Shown in pieces: positions 7,046 through 14,568 of a stretch of 22,699 bases of DNA (positions within the stretch are counted from its first letter, which is position 1; every line of letters begins with the position of its first letter). Both the position numbers and the translations under genes were made by a program. Origin of the DNA: a bacterium (GTDB lineage Bacteria; Bacillota; Clostridia; Oscillospirales; CAG-272); contig SFZB01000010.1 in NCBI GenBank assembly GCA_004558975.1, positions 1 to 22,699 of the forward strand. Direction: 5' to 3'. Below the pieces are notes generated by a model. It made no database searches and was not told the DNA's origin. It was given only the letters and a program-made list of their open reading frames with translations.

Positions 7046-7138
7046 CGGAACTGTATTTGTTTTTTGCGGGAGAGAACTTTTTCCAAAAAGTTCTCTCCCG
7101 CACCCTCTTTCCACTCTCCCGCAAAAAATACAGTTCCG
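7046..7138. terminator. Nested hairpin between converging genes
   Basis: The core is a perfect 17-bp stem (7066-7082 with 7085-7101, arms starting GCGGGAGAGAACTTTTT). Outside it a second inverted repeat pairs CGGAACTGTATTT (from 7046) with AAATACAGTTCCG (to 7138), and CTCTCCCGC occurs twice on the right. It serves the peptidase operon on the plus strand and ymdB on the minus strand, and resembles the hairpin at 16065-16103. Confidence 0.8.
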
Positions 7139-7145
7139 TTCCTCG

Positions 7146-7928
7146 TCACGCCTCGGTGAGGGCGACGCGGCGGAGGGCGGTACAGCGGTTCTGCTCCGGG
7201 TCGATGTCGAAGAGGACGCCTTCGGCGCGCACGGGTCCTTGCGCGACCTGATAGGAGGCGGCGAGTTTCTGCTCGGCGCGGGTGCAGATGACCTCCGTCT
7301 TAACGCCGAGAATGCCGCCGGTGGGCGCTGTCGCGCCGAGGTCGGTGACATACCCCGTCCCTTTGGGCAGAATCTGCGTGTCGGCGGTCGGCACATGGGT
7401 GTGCGTGCCGAACACGGCGGAGAAGCTGCCGTCGAAAATGTGCGCGACCGCAAGCTTCTCACCCGTCGCCTCGGCGTGCAGGTCGAGCAGCGCCACGTCA
7501 TACGCGCCCGCCTCACGCGCGAGCGCGCGTCGGATATAGGGGATCGGATTGTCGAGTACGGGCTCGATCAGCGCCGTGCCCATGGCGTTCATCACCAGAA
7601 CGCGCACGCCCCCGGCGTCAACAATCGTGTAGCCACGCCCCGGCACGTCCGCCGGATAGTTAATCGGGCGCAGAACGCGCTCTTCCTCTTCGTGCAGAGA
7701 AAACACGCTCTTGCTCTGGAGCGAATGGTTGCCGCCCGTCAGGACGTCCACCCCGCCGAGGAGTAATTTCTCCGCGTCCTTCGCGCCGATGCCGGAGAGG
7801 AACGACGCGTTCTCACCGTTGGCGACCACCATGTCAATCTGCTCGCGGCGGCGGTACGCCCACAGATGCGACGCGAGAAAATCCACCGCGGCAGGGGCAA
7901 TGATATCTCCGAGTGCCAGAATACGCAT
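7146..7928 (-). CDS. ymdB: YmdB-family metallophosphoesterase
   Basis: A 260-residue protein of the TIGR00282/YmdB metallophosphoesterase family (264 residues in B. subtilis). Visible metal and active-site residues are D8 (LALGD), E39-N40 (NGEN), N67-H68 (GNH), H151 (DLHAEATGEK), H176 and H178 (GTHTHVPTAD). In B. subtilis YmdB hydrolyses cyclic nucleotides and affects biofilm and nanotube choice; it lies directly downstream of the RNase Y gene, the same order as here. The usual glycines after D8 (GDVVG) are replaced by GDIIAP. The ATG at 7928 has AAAAGGAG 8 bases upstream. A terminator and a minisatellite separate it from rny and I find no clear promoter, so it may depend on readthrough. Confidence 0.9.
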   Translation of the reverse strand: MRILALGDIIAPAAVDFLASHLWAYRRREQIDMVVANGENASFLSGIGAKDAEKLLLGGVDVLTGGNHSLQSKSVFSLHEEEERVLRPINYPADVPGRGYTIVDAGGVRVLVMNAMGTALIEPVLDNPIPYIRRALAREAGAYDVALLDLHAEATGEKLAVAHIFDGSFSAVFGTHTHVPTADTQILPKGTGYVTDLGATAPTGGILGVKTEVICTRAEQKLAASYQVAQGPVRAEGVLFDIDPEQNRCTALRRVALTEA

Positions 7929-7960
7929 ACGGGAAACTCCTTTTTCTTAAGTGGTTCGTT

Positions 7961-7976
7961 CGGTGCCGGGGCACCG
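7961..7976. repeat. Perfect GC palindrome upstream of ymdB
   Basis: CGGTGCC-GG-GGCACCG sits between the minisatellite and the ymdB ribosome site. It could form a small hairpin in the ymdB leader. Confidence 0.5.
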
Positions 7977-7987
7977 GGGGAAAGTAG

Positions 7988-8113
7988 GTGCGGAGGGAAA
8001 GGCGGGTGCGAGGGGAAAGGCGGGTGCGGAGGGAAAGGCGGGTGCGAGGGGAAAGACGGGTGCGAGGGGAAAGGCGGGTGCGAGGGGAAAGGCGGGTGCG
8101 AGGGGAAAGGCGG
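7988..8113. repeat. 18-bp minisatellite, seven units
   Basis: Seven head-to-tail copies of an 18-bp unit, consensus GTGCGAGGGGAAAGGCGG, start at 7988, 8006, 8024, 8042, 8060, 8078 and 8096. Units 1 and 3 carry GCGGAGGG instead of GCGAGGGG, unit 4 has AAGACGG, and a decayed eighth unit begins at 8114. The plus strand is very G-rich with regular GGGG/GGG runs. There are no unique spacers, so it is not CRISPR. The 18-bp period keeps frames open across it on both strands, but the crossing frames have no ribosome site. Confidence 0.95.
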
Positions 8114-8196
8114 GTCGGAGTGAAAAACGGGGGGCAGAGGACGGGCGCGGACGTCGCGCGGGGAAGGGCGGCAGGGGAGCCGCCTCGTGCACCGAT

Positions 8197-8228
8197 AAAA
8201 AGAGAGGCGGAGTGTACCCCCCGCCTCC
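8197..8228 (-). terminator. Intrinsic terminator of rny
   Basis: On the minus strand GAGGCGG (8227-8221) pairs with CCGCCTC (8210-8204) and is followed by TCTTTTTATC. It starts 9 bases after the rny stop codon. Confidence 0.8.
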
Positions 8229-8236
8229 CGACGATG

Positions 8237-9778
8237 TTATTTCGCGTAATCCGCGACGCGCTTCTCCCGGATGACGTGTACTTTGATCTGACCGGGATAT
8301 TGCAGATCTTCCTCGATCTTTTTGGCGATATCGTGTGCCATGATGACCATCTGGTCGTCCGTGACCTCGTCCGGTTTGACCATGACGCGCACCTCGCGTC
8401 CCGCCTGAATGGCGTAGCAGGTCTCGACGCCCTTGAAGTCGCCGGCAATCTCTTCGAGCCGCTGGAGCCGCTTGATGTAGTTTTCGACGTTTTCGCGCCG
8501 CGCACCGGGACGAGCCGCGGAAATGGCGTCCGCCGCCTGTACCAGATAGGCAATCGGCGTCTGCGCCTCCACGTCGCCGTGGTGTGCCTCGATCGCATTG
8601 ATAATCTCTTTGCTCTCGCGATAGCGTTTCGCGATATCGACACCGATGCCGACGTGCGAGCCTTCGATCTCGGCGGTCATCGCCTTACCGATATCGTGCA
8701 GGAGCCCCGCGCGCTTCGCCATCGTGCTGTCCAGCCCCATTTCGTCGGCGAGCGCCCCGGCAAGGAGCGATACCTCCACCGAGTGGCGCAGGACGTTCTG
8801 CCCATAACTCGTGCGGTACTTGAGTCTGCCGAGCAGACGAACCAGCTCGGGGTTGAGCCCGTGGACGCCTGTTTCAAAGACTGCTTTTTCGCCCGCCTGC
8901 TTCATCGAGGTCTCTACCTCGCGCCGTGCCTTGTCCACCATCTCCTCGATGCGGGTCGGGTGGATACGGCCGTCGGCAATCAGTTTCTCGAGGGCAAGCC
9001 GCGCGATTTCACGGCGGACGGGGTCGAAGCCGGAGATCGTAATGACCTCGGGCGTGTCGTCGATGATGAGTTCCACCCCGGTCAGCGTCTCGATCGTGCG
9101 GATGTTGCGTCCCTCACGCCCGATGATGCGTCCCTTCATGTCCTCGCTCGGGAGCGCGACCACGGAGATGGCGGACTCGCTCACATGGTCGGCGGCGCAA
9201 CGCTGAATGGCAAGGGAAAGGATCTCTTTCGCCTTTTCGTCCGCGTCCTCTTTGAACTGCTCCTCAAATTCGGAGAGCTTCTTCGCGGTCTCGTGCTCGA
9301 TTTCCGAGGTCTTGCGGGCGAGGAGTTCGTTCTTCGCCTCTTCCGCGCTCATGCCGGCGATACGTTCCAGTATCGCTGTCTGTTCTTCGAGTTTCGCCTC
9401 GAGTTCCTGACGACGGGCGTCTGCCGCCGCAATCTTCTCGGCGAGGGTCGCCTCTTTCTTTTCGAGCGCCTCGACCTTACGGTCGATCGCTTCCTCTTTC
9501 TGCGCCAGGCGGTGTTCCTGGTGCGTGACTTCGCGGCGGCGATCCTTGAGCTCTGCCTCCGCCTCGTTTTTCTGACGGATAATTTCTTCTTTGGCTTCGA
9601 GCAGCGCCTCTTTCTTGCGCGTCTCCGCCGCCTTCATCGCCTCGTTGACGATCTGCATCGCCTGCGCCTCGGCAGAGCCGATTTTCGCTTCGGAAATCTT
9701 ACGCCGCCACAGGTACCCGAGCCCCAGCCCGACAAGAGCCGCCCCGATCGCGATGAGCAAAACAAAATACCATTGCAT
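8237..9778 (-). CDS. rny: Ribonuclease Y
   Basis: A 513-residue RNase Y, the membrane-anchored endonuclease that starts mRNA decay in Firmicutes. In order: one N-terminal transmembrane helix (about 3-24) followed by RRK; a long Lys/Glu/Ala-rich coiled coil (about 30-190); a KH RNA-binding domain with GRIIGREGRNI (near 215); and an HD phosphohydrolase domain with catalytic H361-D362 in LLHDIGKA. The length is close to the usual 510-520 residues. The start is the ATG at 9778, with GGAGG 10 bases upstream; an upstream in-frame ATG at 9823 would lie inside the structured leader. Transcription most likely starts near 10001 from a perfect consensus promoter, giving an unusually long folded 5' UTR. 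Confidence 0.96.
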   Translation of the reverse strand: MQWYFVLLIAIGAALVGLGLGYLWRRKISEAKIGSAEAQAMQIVNEAMKAAETRKKEALLEAKEEIIRQKNEAEAELKDRRREVTHQEHRLAQKEEAIDRKVEALEKKEATLAEKIAAADARRQELEAKLEEQTAILERIAGMSAEEAKNELLARKTSEIEHETAKKLSEFEEQFKEDADEKAKEILSLAIQRCAADHVSESAISVVALPSEDMKGRIIGREGRNIRTIETLTGVELIIDDTPEVITISGFDPVRREIARLALEKLIADGRIHPTRIEEMVDKARREVETSMKQAGEKAVFETGVHGLNPELVRLLGRLKYRTSYGQNVLRHSVEVSLLAGALADEMGLDSTMAKRAGLLHDIGKAMTAEIEGSHVGIGVDIAKRYRESKEIINAIEAHHGDVEAQTPIAYLVQAADAISAARPGARRENVENYIKRLQRLEEIAGDFKGVETCYAIQAGREVRVMVKPDEVTDDQMVIMAHDIAKKIEEDLQYPGQIKVHVIREKRVADYAK

Positions 9779-9796
9779 AAAACGGGTTCCTCCTTT

Positions 9797-10001
9797 ACAG
9801 TTTGTATCAGGAAACCGCCGCAATGGTAGTACACATATCCCGGCTCGGAGAGCCTATTTTGACAATATCCCCGCTACGGGCGGGGTGGTTTATCAGAAAA
9901 GCGGGTCATCCCGCGAGGCAAACTGTGCATCGTCCATTCGGCGGACTTGCTTCCTAATGTGCCCGCCACCGTGTATCATCGCACACATGTGGGGACAATC
10001 T
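9797..10001 (-). ncRNA. Structured rny leader or independent small RNA (no known family recognised)
   Basis: RNA from the promoter at 10036-10008 would begin near 10001. Hairpin I: GUCCCCAC (9996-9989) pairs with GUGG-C-GGGC (9969-9961), enclosing GUGU/ACAC. Rod II: AUUAGGAA (9958-9951) with UUCCUGAU (9813-9806); CCGCCGAAUGG (9944-9934) with CCAUUGCGGCGG (9826-9815, one bulged G); UGCACA (9929-9924) with UGUGUA (9835-9830). Its apical part holds GCGGG-AUGA-CCCGC followed by UUUU (9914-9897), CCCCGC/GCGGGG (9885-9869) and GGCUC/GAGCC (9854-9842). An alternative pairing, ACAGUUUG (9926-9919) with CAAACUGU (9804-9797), ends next to the AAAGGAGG ribosome site. I recognise no T-box, SRP, RNase P or known riboswitch core; a 6S-like rod cannot be excluded. 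Confidence 0.55.
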
Positions 10002-10007
10002 AACAAT

Positions 10008-10036
10008 ATTATAATCTACGAAACGTTCTCTGTCAA
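10008..10036 (-). promoter_or_regulatory. Perfect consensus sigma-A promoter of the rny leader
   Basis: On the minus strand TTGACA (10036-10031), 17 bases, TATAAT (10013-10008). A full-consensus promoter of this kind often drives stable RNA or highly expressed genes. Confidence 0.95.
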
Positions 10037-10320
10037 GGACGAGACGCAATTTCTCTCCGCTTTTTGCCATTTTCGCCCCACGCGGAGCCGCTTTTACGGC
10101 TCCGCCTTGTCGAGAGAGTGCACCGACGGCACACCGAAAACGCAAAACACGACGTAACGTATTGTTTGCATTGTGTCTTTTGCGACGAAGATTCGACAAA
10201 ATCTACCTTATAAATGCGTGCATCGCGCGCCCGCGCGCGTAAAAGGCGCCGCGGCGCGGTGTTTATAGTTGCGGCGACGGTTTGGCACGGGCGGAGAAAC
10301 GATGTTGCGACGGCGATTTT
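10037..10320. other. Gene-free region with a GC hairpin
   Basis: No gene, tRNA or convincing promoter is seen. A perfect 9-bp hairpin, GCGGAGCCG (10082-10090) with CGGCTCCGC (10097-10105), lies upstream of the rny leader promoter without a clear T-run. Alternating GC tracts near 10222-10260 form further palindromes. Confidence 0.45.
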
Positions 10321-10424
10321 TGTAGGGGCGGCTGTCGGTCGCCCGCGTTCCGCTAAAGAGATTTTGGTTTTGCCGTTCGTTGTCCTTTTGCTTAAAAAGC
10401 GGGCGACCGATGGTCGCCCCTACA
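10321..10424. repeat. REPIN-like element, 104 bp
   Basis: Two inverted REP-type ends flank about 50 bp. Each end is TGTAG followed by an imperfect hairpin GGGCGACC-N3-GGTCGCCC. The left copy has wobble-compatible changes (GGGCGGCT). The ends match at 23 of 26 positions as terminal inverted repeats. Close relatives lie at 19456-19553 and, as single ends, at 10484, 15918 and 22601. Confidence 0.8.
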
Positions 10425-10483
10425 GGACGAAAAGGGGGCGAATCAAGGTCTGATGTGGAGCCGCTCGGATGTTTTTGGGCAAG

Positions 10484-10508
10484 GCGGGCGACGGGTGGTG
10501 CCCCTACA
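10484..10508 (-). repeat. Solo degenerate REP end
   Basis: A single copy reading GCGGGCGACGGG then TGGTGCCCCTACA, with one base missing from the right arm. Another decayed match may lie near 10562-10581. Together with 10321-10424 it suggests repeated insertion and decay here. Confidence 0.6.
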
Positions 10509-10802
10509 GGGCACGACGAAACAGACGTGGTGCGGCACTGCTTGGTTTTGGATAGGACGGACGGCACCGGTCACCCCTGTGGAGAAGAGGAGCTGTTTTC
10601 GCACGGTATAGAGATCGCCCGCGCGCGATCATCACGCCTTCAAAGGTTTTAGAGGGACTATATAAGGTTTTTGCGGGAAAACCGAGGGGACTTCCTCAAA
10701 AAGCGCCCCGTAAAGGATTGTCACCCGGGTCGCCCCCCGGACCTGTGTTAGCACTCTCGGAATGAATTTACAATTTGGTAACAATTTTTCTGCCTGCATC
10801 CC
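10509..10802. other. Gene-free region upstream of the hrcA promoter
   Basis: No gene is supported. It contains a palindrome GATCGC/GCGATC (10612-10629), a short hairpin GAGG/CCTC followed by AAAAAG near 10685-10700, and a lone TTAGCACTC (10748-10756) that matches the left half of CIRCE without a right half. Confidence 0.45.
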
Positions 10803-10831
10803 TTGACAAAACGGCACCGCAGCGCTATATT
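10803..10831 (+). promoter_or_regulatory. Sigma-A promoter of the hrcA operon
   Basis: TTGACA (10803-10808), 17 bases, TATATT (10826-10831). Initiation near 10838 puts the CIRCE operator at the very start of the transcript. Confidence 0.95.
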
Positions 10832-10842
10832 AAGGGCAAAGA

Positions 10843-10869
10843 TTAGCACTCGGACATTTTGAGTGCTAA
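10843..10869. promoter_or_regulatory. CIRCE operator
   Basis: A perfect TTAGCACTC-N9-GAGTGCTAA inverted repeat, the conserved binding site of HrcA. It lies between the promoter and the hrcA ribosome site, so the operon should be autorepressed and released on heat or misfolding stress through GroEL titration. Confidence 0.98.
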
Positions 10870-10889
10870 AATCAAAAAGGAGGTACACC

Positions 10890-11942
10890 ATGGTAGATCA
10901 TGATCTGTCGGACAGAAAAAAGCAGATTCTGAAAGCCATTGTGGAGGCGCACATCGCCTATGGCGAGCCGGTCGGCTCCAAGTACCTCGCGACGCAGGAT
11001 CAACTCTCCTGCTCCTCGGCGACCATCCGCAACGAGATGGCGGAACTCAAGTCGCTCGGTTACCTCGAACAGCCGCACACCTCCGCCGGGAGCGTCCCGA
11101 CCGAAGCGGGCTACCGGTTCTACGTCAACCAGTTGCTTGACCGCTACCAGATGACGCGGCAGGAGATCCGCGAGATGAGCCTCGGGCTGACGAAGAAACT
11201 GAACGAACTCGATCAGATTCTCGCCGAGGCATCGCGTATGGCGAGTATGTTCACCAACTACCCGTCCATCGCGGCAAAGCCGAAAGCCGCCGGCGCCACG
11301 GTGACGCAGTTCGAGACCATGTATATTGACTCCTCGACCTTCGCCCTCGTGATGCTGTTCCCGGGCGGGACAGTCAAGACCAAGCGTATCCGCACGGCGT
11401 TCCCGCTGACGCGGGAGGAGCTCACGACCCTCACCGACCTGCTGAACCGCGACATCGCGGGGCACACGTCGGACGAGATTGCGCTCCCCGTGATCCTCTC
11501 GATCGAGGACGCGATGGGCGTTGCCGCCCCGGTCGTCAATCCGCTCATCAAACTCATCTATGAGACGATGCAGGAATACCACGCCGGCGACCTTCGGGTC
11601 GAGGGCGCCAACCGCCTGCTCGGCATTCCCGATTATTCCGACCTCGGCGAGGTTCGGTCGCTCCTGCACCTCTTCGAGCAGAAAGACGACCTGCTCGACG
11701 TCATCTCGGACGATACGAGCGACGACATTCATGTCCGCATCGGTCACGAGACCGCGATGAGCGGCATGGAGGGCTCCTCCATCGTGTGGCGCACCATTCG
11801 CTCGGGCGACAGAGTCCTCGGTGCGATCGGCGTCATCGGCCCCCGCCGCATGGACTACGGCAAAGTCATTTCCGTTATCAATCATCTTGCCCTCGGGATC
11901 GACAACCTGCTTGGCGACCCCGGCGGAAAGAATCCGTCATAA
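10890..11942 (+). CDS. hrcA: Heat-inducible transcription repressor HrcA
   Basis: A 350-residue HrcA, about the usual length. The N-terminal winged helix is clear (RKKQILKAIVEAHIAYGEPVGS, then SSATIRNEMAELKSLGYLEQPHTSAG, about residues 8-70), followed by the GAF-like dimerisation core and the C-terminal conserved RVLGAIGVIGPRRMDY. It binds the CIRCE element just upstream of its own gene. The frame is open upstream, but the ATG at 10890 has AAGGAGG 6 bases away, and earlier starts would lie in the operator. The stop codon overlaps the grpE ribosome site, so the two are translated as a unit. First gene of hrcA-grpE-dnaK-dnaJ, the standard Firmicute order. Confidence 0.97.
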   Translation: MVDHDLSDRKKQILKAIVEAHIAYGEPVGSKYLATQDQLSCSSATIRNEMAELKSLGYLEQPHTSAGSVPTEAGYRFYVNQLLDRYQMTRQEIREMSLGLTKKLNELDQILAEASRMASMFTNYPSIAAKPKAAGATVTQFETMYIDSSTFALVMLFPGGTVKTKRIRTAFPLTREELTTLTDLLNRDIAGHTSDEIALPVILSIEDAMGVAAPVVNPLIKLIYETMQEYHAGDLRVEGANRLLGIPDYSDLGEVRSLLHLFEQKDDLLDVISDDTSDDIHVRIGHETAMSGMEGSSIVWRTIRSGDRVLGAIGVIGPRRMDYGKVISVINHLALGIDNLLGDPGGKNPS

Positions 11943-11951
11943 GGAGACACC

Positions 11952-12509
11952 ATGGACGAAAAGAAACTGAACGAACAAGAGAAAGAGACTCCCGTCGGGG
12001 AGGAGCCGGAGAAAACGGCGCAACCGGGCGACGAAGCCGCCGCCGATACCGCACCGGAGGCACTCCTCGCAAAAGAGCTCGAACGCCTGCAGACGGAACT
12101 GAAGGAAGCGAAAGACACCTACCTCCGGATGCTCGCGGAGTACGATAACTTCCGCCGCCGCACGGCGAAAGAGAAAGAGAGCGTGTGGAGCGATGCCGTC
12201 GCCGAGACGGTGAAGGGGCTGCTCCCCATCGCCGACAATCTGGAACGTGCCGCCGCCGCGAGCGGAGACGCCGAGAAAATCGCCGCCGGGCTCGCGATGA
12301 CGATGACCTCGCTCACCGACACGTTCGGGAAGCTCGGGCTCACCGCGTTCGGTGCGGCGGGCGACGCGTTCGACCCGAATCTGCACAACGCCGTGATGCA
12401 CGTCGAGGACGAAAGCCTCGGCGAGAATGTCGTCGCGGAGGTGTTCCAGAAGGGATACCGCCTCGGGGATAAGGTCATTCGCTTCGCGATGGTCAAAGTG
12501 GCGAACTGA
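11952..12509 (+). CDS. grpE: Nucleotide exchange factor GrpE
   Basis: A 185-residue GrpE, which releases ADP from DnaK. Residues 1-45 are an acidic, disordered tail (EQEKETPVGEEPEKT); a long dimerising helix follows (about 45-90, ELKEAKDTYLRMLAEYDNFRRRTAKEK); and the C-terminal beta domain carries FDPNLHNAVMHVED and the ending EVFQKGYRLGDKVIRFAMVKVAN, all characteristic. The ATG at 11952 is 5 bases after AAGGAG, which overlaps the hrcA stop. dnaK follows after 146 bases, which contain a GC stem (about 12567-12590) and an A/T-rich stretch but no firm promoter or T-tailed terminator. Confidence 0.97.
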   Translation: MDEKKLNEQEKETPVGEEPEKTAQPGDEAAADTAPEALLAKELERLQTELKEAKDTYLRMLAEYDNFRRRTAKEKESVWSDAVAETVKGLLPIADNLERAAAASGDAEKIAAGLAMTMTSLTDTFGKLGLTAFGAAGDAFDPNLHNAVMHVEDESLGENVVAEVFQKGYRLGDKVIRFAMVKVAN

Positions 12510-12655
12510 ATCGTCTGCGAAACCCCGCCGGGCGCGTCCCGAGAAAAATCGGACACAGAACCCGGCACCGCGTGACCGCTCACGGGCGGTGACGCCAGAC
12601 AAACTCGTTCATCTAAAAAATTAAAATATATCCTACTCACAGGAGGAACTTCATT

Positions 12656-14500
12656 ATGGGAAAAATCATTGGTATTGATCTTGGTACGACCAACTCTTGC
12701 GTCGCTGTCTATGAGGGCGGCGAGCCGATCGTCATTCCGAACCCCGAAGGGGCACGCACCACGCCTTCCGTCGTCGCTGTCTCCAAGACCGGCGAACGTC
12801 TCGTCGGGCAGGTCGCAAAGCGGCAGGCCGTCTCCAACCCGGAGAACACCATTGTTTCCATCAAACGTATGATGGGTAGCGACAAGAAAGTCACCATGGG
12901 CGGTAAACAGTACAGCCCGCAGGAAATCTCCGCGATGATCCTGCAGAAACTGAAATCCGACGCGGAAGCCTACCTCGGCTCGCCCGTGACCCAGGCGGTC
13001 ATCACCGTCCCTGCGTACTTCACGGACGCACAGCGGCAGGCGACCAAGGACGCCGGTAAGATCGCGGGTCTCGAAGTCCTGCGTATCATCAACGAGCCGA
13101 CCGCGGCGGCACTCGCCTACGGTATGGACAAAGACACAGCGCAGAAGATCATGGTCTTCGACCTCGGCGGCGGTACGTTCGATGTCTCTATCCTCGAAAT
13201 TTCCGACGGCGTGTTTGAAGTGCTCGCCACCAACGGTAACAACCACCTCGGCGGCGACGACTTCGACGAGAGAATCATCAACTGGCTGGCGGACGGCTTT
13301 GCCTCCGAAAACGGCGGCATCGACCTGCGCAAAGACAAGATGGCGCTCCAGAGACTGAAAGAGGCTGCCGAAAAGGCGAAGATCGAGCTGTCCGGCACCA
13401 TGTCCTCGGCGATCTCCCTGCCGTTCATCACGGCGGACGCGACCGGCCCGAAGCACCTCGAAGCCACGCTCACCCGTGCGAAATTCGATGAACTGACCCA
13501 CGACCTCGTGGAAGCCACGATGGGTCCGACGAAACAGGCGCTCGCAGACGCGGGTATCTCGGTCGGCGAGATCGCGAAAGTCCTCATGGTCGGCGGTTCG
13601 TCCAGAATCCCGGCGGTGCAGGAAGCCGTCAAGAAGTACCTCGGCAAAGAGCCCTTCAAGGGCATCAACCCCGATGAGTGCGTCGCGATCGGTGCCGCCA
13701 TTCAGGCAGGCGTCCTCGGCGGCGAAGTCAAGGATCTGCTCCTGCTCGATGTCACGCCTCTGTCCCTCGGTATCGAGACGCTGGGCGGCGTGTTCAACCG
13801 TATCATCGACCGTAACACCACGATTCCGGTGAAGAAGAGCCAGATCTATTCGACCGCGGCAGACGGGCAGACCTCCGTCGAGATCCACGTCCTGCAGGGC
13901 GAACGTGATATGGCGGCGGGCAACACCACCCTCGGCAGATTCCAGCTCGACGGTATCGCACCCGCTCCGCGTGGCGTGCCGCAGATCGAAGTTACCTTCG
14001 ATATCGACGCGAACGGTATCGTCAACGTCACGGCAACCGATAAGGGCACCGGTAAAGAACAGCACATCACCATTACCTCGTCCTCGAACATGAGCAAGGA
14101 GGACATCGACCGCGCGGTGAAGGAAGCCGAAATGCACGCCGCCGAGGATAAGAAAGCCAAGGAGGCAGTCGAGGCGAAGAACCACGCCGAGGCGCTCATC
14201 TTCCAGATCGAGAAGTCCCTCACGGACGCAGGCGACAAGTTCACCGAAGCCGATAAGGCACCTGTGAACGAAGCCATCGACCACCTGAAAGAGACCTTGA
14301 AAGGCTCCGACGTCGACGCCATCAAGGCGGACAGCGAAGCGCTCGAAAAAGCCTTCTATCCGCTCGCCGAGAAGCTCTACGCCGCCTCCGGTGCTGCCGG
14401 TGCGGGTGACGCAGGTGCAGGTGCGGGCGCAGGTGCGCCCGGCGGTGACGGCACGATTTACGGCACCGACTTCGAAGACAAGACCGGCGATAACAAGTAA
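12656..14500 (+). CDS. dnaK: Molecular chaperone DnaK (Hsp70)
   Basis: A 614-residue Hsp70. ATPase signatures are IIGIDLGTTNSCVAVYEG (4-21), VFDLGGGTFDVSIL (about 165-178) and VLMVGGSSRIPAVQE (about 305-319). The substrate domain starts after DVTPLSLGIETLGG. The segment SIKRMMGSDKKVTMGGKQYSPQEISAM (68-94) lacks the roughly 24-residue insertion of Gram-negative DnaK, which supports a Firmicute host. The tail is Gly/Ala-rich (AGAGDAGAGAGAGA) and ends TGDNK without EEVD. The ATG at 12656 has AGGAGG 9 bases upstream. It works with GrpE and DnaJ of this operon. Codon use is even and GC-rich like its neighbours. Confidence 0.98.
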   Translation: MGKIIGIDLGTTNSCVAVYEGGEPIVIPNPEGARTTPSVVAVSKTGERLVGQVAKRQAVSNPENTIVSIKRMMGSDKKVTMGGKQYSPQEISAMILQKLKSDAEAYLGSPVTQAVITVPAYFTDAQRQATKDAGKIAGLEVLRIINEPTAAALAYGMDKDTAQKIMVFDLGGGTFDVSILEISDGVFEVLATNGNNHLGGDDFDERIINWLADGFASENGGIDLRKDKMALQRLKEAAEKAKIELSGTMSSAISLPFITADATGPKHLEATLTRAKFDELTHDLVEATMGPTKQALADAGISVGEIAKVLMVGGSSRIPAVQEAVKKYLGKEPFKGINPDECVAIGAAIQAGVLGGEVKDLLLLDVTPLSLGIETLGGVFNRIIDRNTTIPVKKSQIYSTAADGQTSVEIHVLQGERDMAAGNTTLGRFQLDGIAPAPRGVPQIEVTFDIDANGIVNVTATDKGTGKEQHITITSSSNMSKEDIDRAVKEAEMHAAEDKKAKEAVEAKNHAEALIFQIEKSLTDAGDKFTEADKAPVNEAIDHLKETLKGSDVDAIKADSEALEKAFYPLAEKLYAASGAAGAGDAGAGAGAGAPGGDGTIYGTDFEDKTGDNK

Positions 14501-14509
14501 TCCGACTTC

Positions 14510-14550
14510 ATTTCTCCCGGGGAGACTCCCCGGGAGAAATCTGAAATTTT
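14510..14550 (+). terminator. Strong hairpin between dnaK and dnaJ
   Basis: A perfect 14-bp stem, ATTTCTCCCGGGGA (14510-14523) with its complement (14527-14540), GAC loop. It is followed by CTGAAATTTT, a modest T-run 6 bases beyond the stem. It may act as a partial terminator or a 3'-stabilising/processing hairpin that lowers dnaJ relative to dnaK. Confidence 0.8.
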
Positions 14551-14568
14551 CCGCAAAGGAACACGACG

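Noticed and set aside
7988..8113. CRISPR-like array
   Set aside because: The units are contiguous 18-mers without unique spacers, and no cas genes are present.
7947..8192. Pro/Phe/Ala-repeat protein encoded across the minisatellite (minus strand)
   Set aside because: The frame is open only because the repeat period is a multiple of three; it starts at GTG without a ribosome site and lies beyond the rny terminator.
9797..10001. T-box, SRP RNA or RNase P RNA in the rny leader
   Set aside because: The T-box core (AGGGTGGNACCGCG), the SRP loop (GTCAGGTCCGGAAGG) and the RNase P core (GAGGAAAGTCC) are absent; AGGAAGCAAGTCC only superficially resembles the last two.
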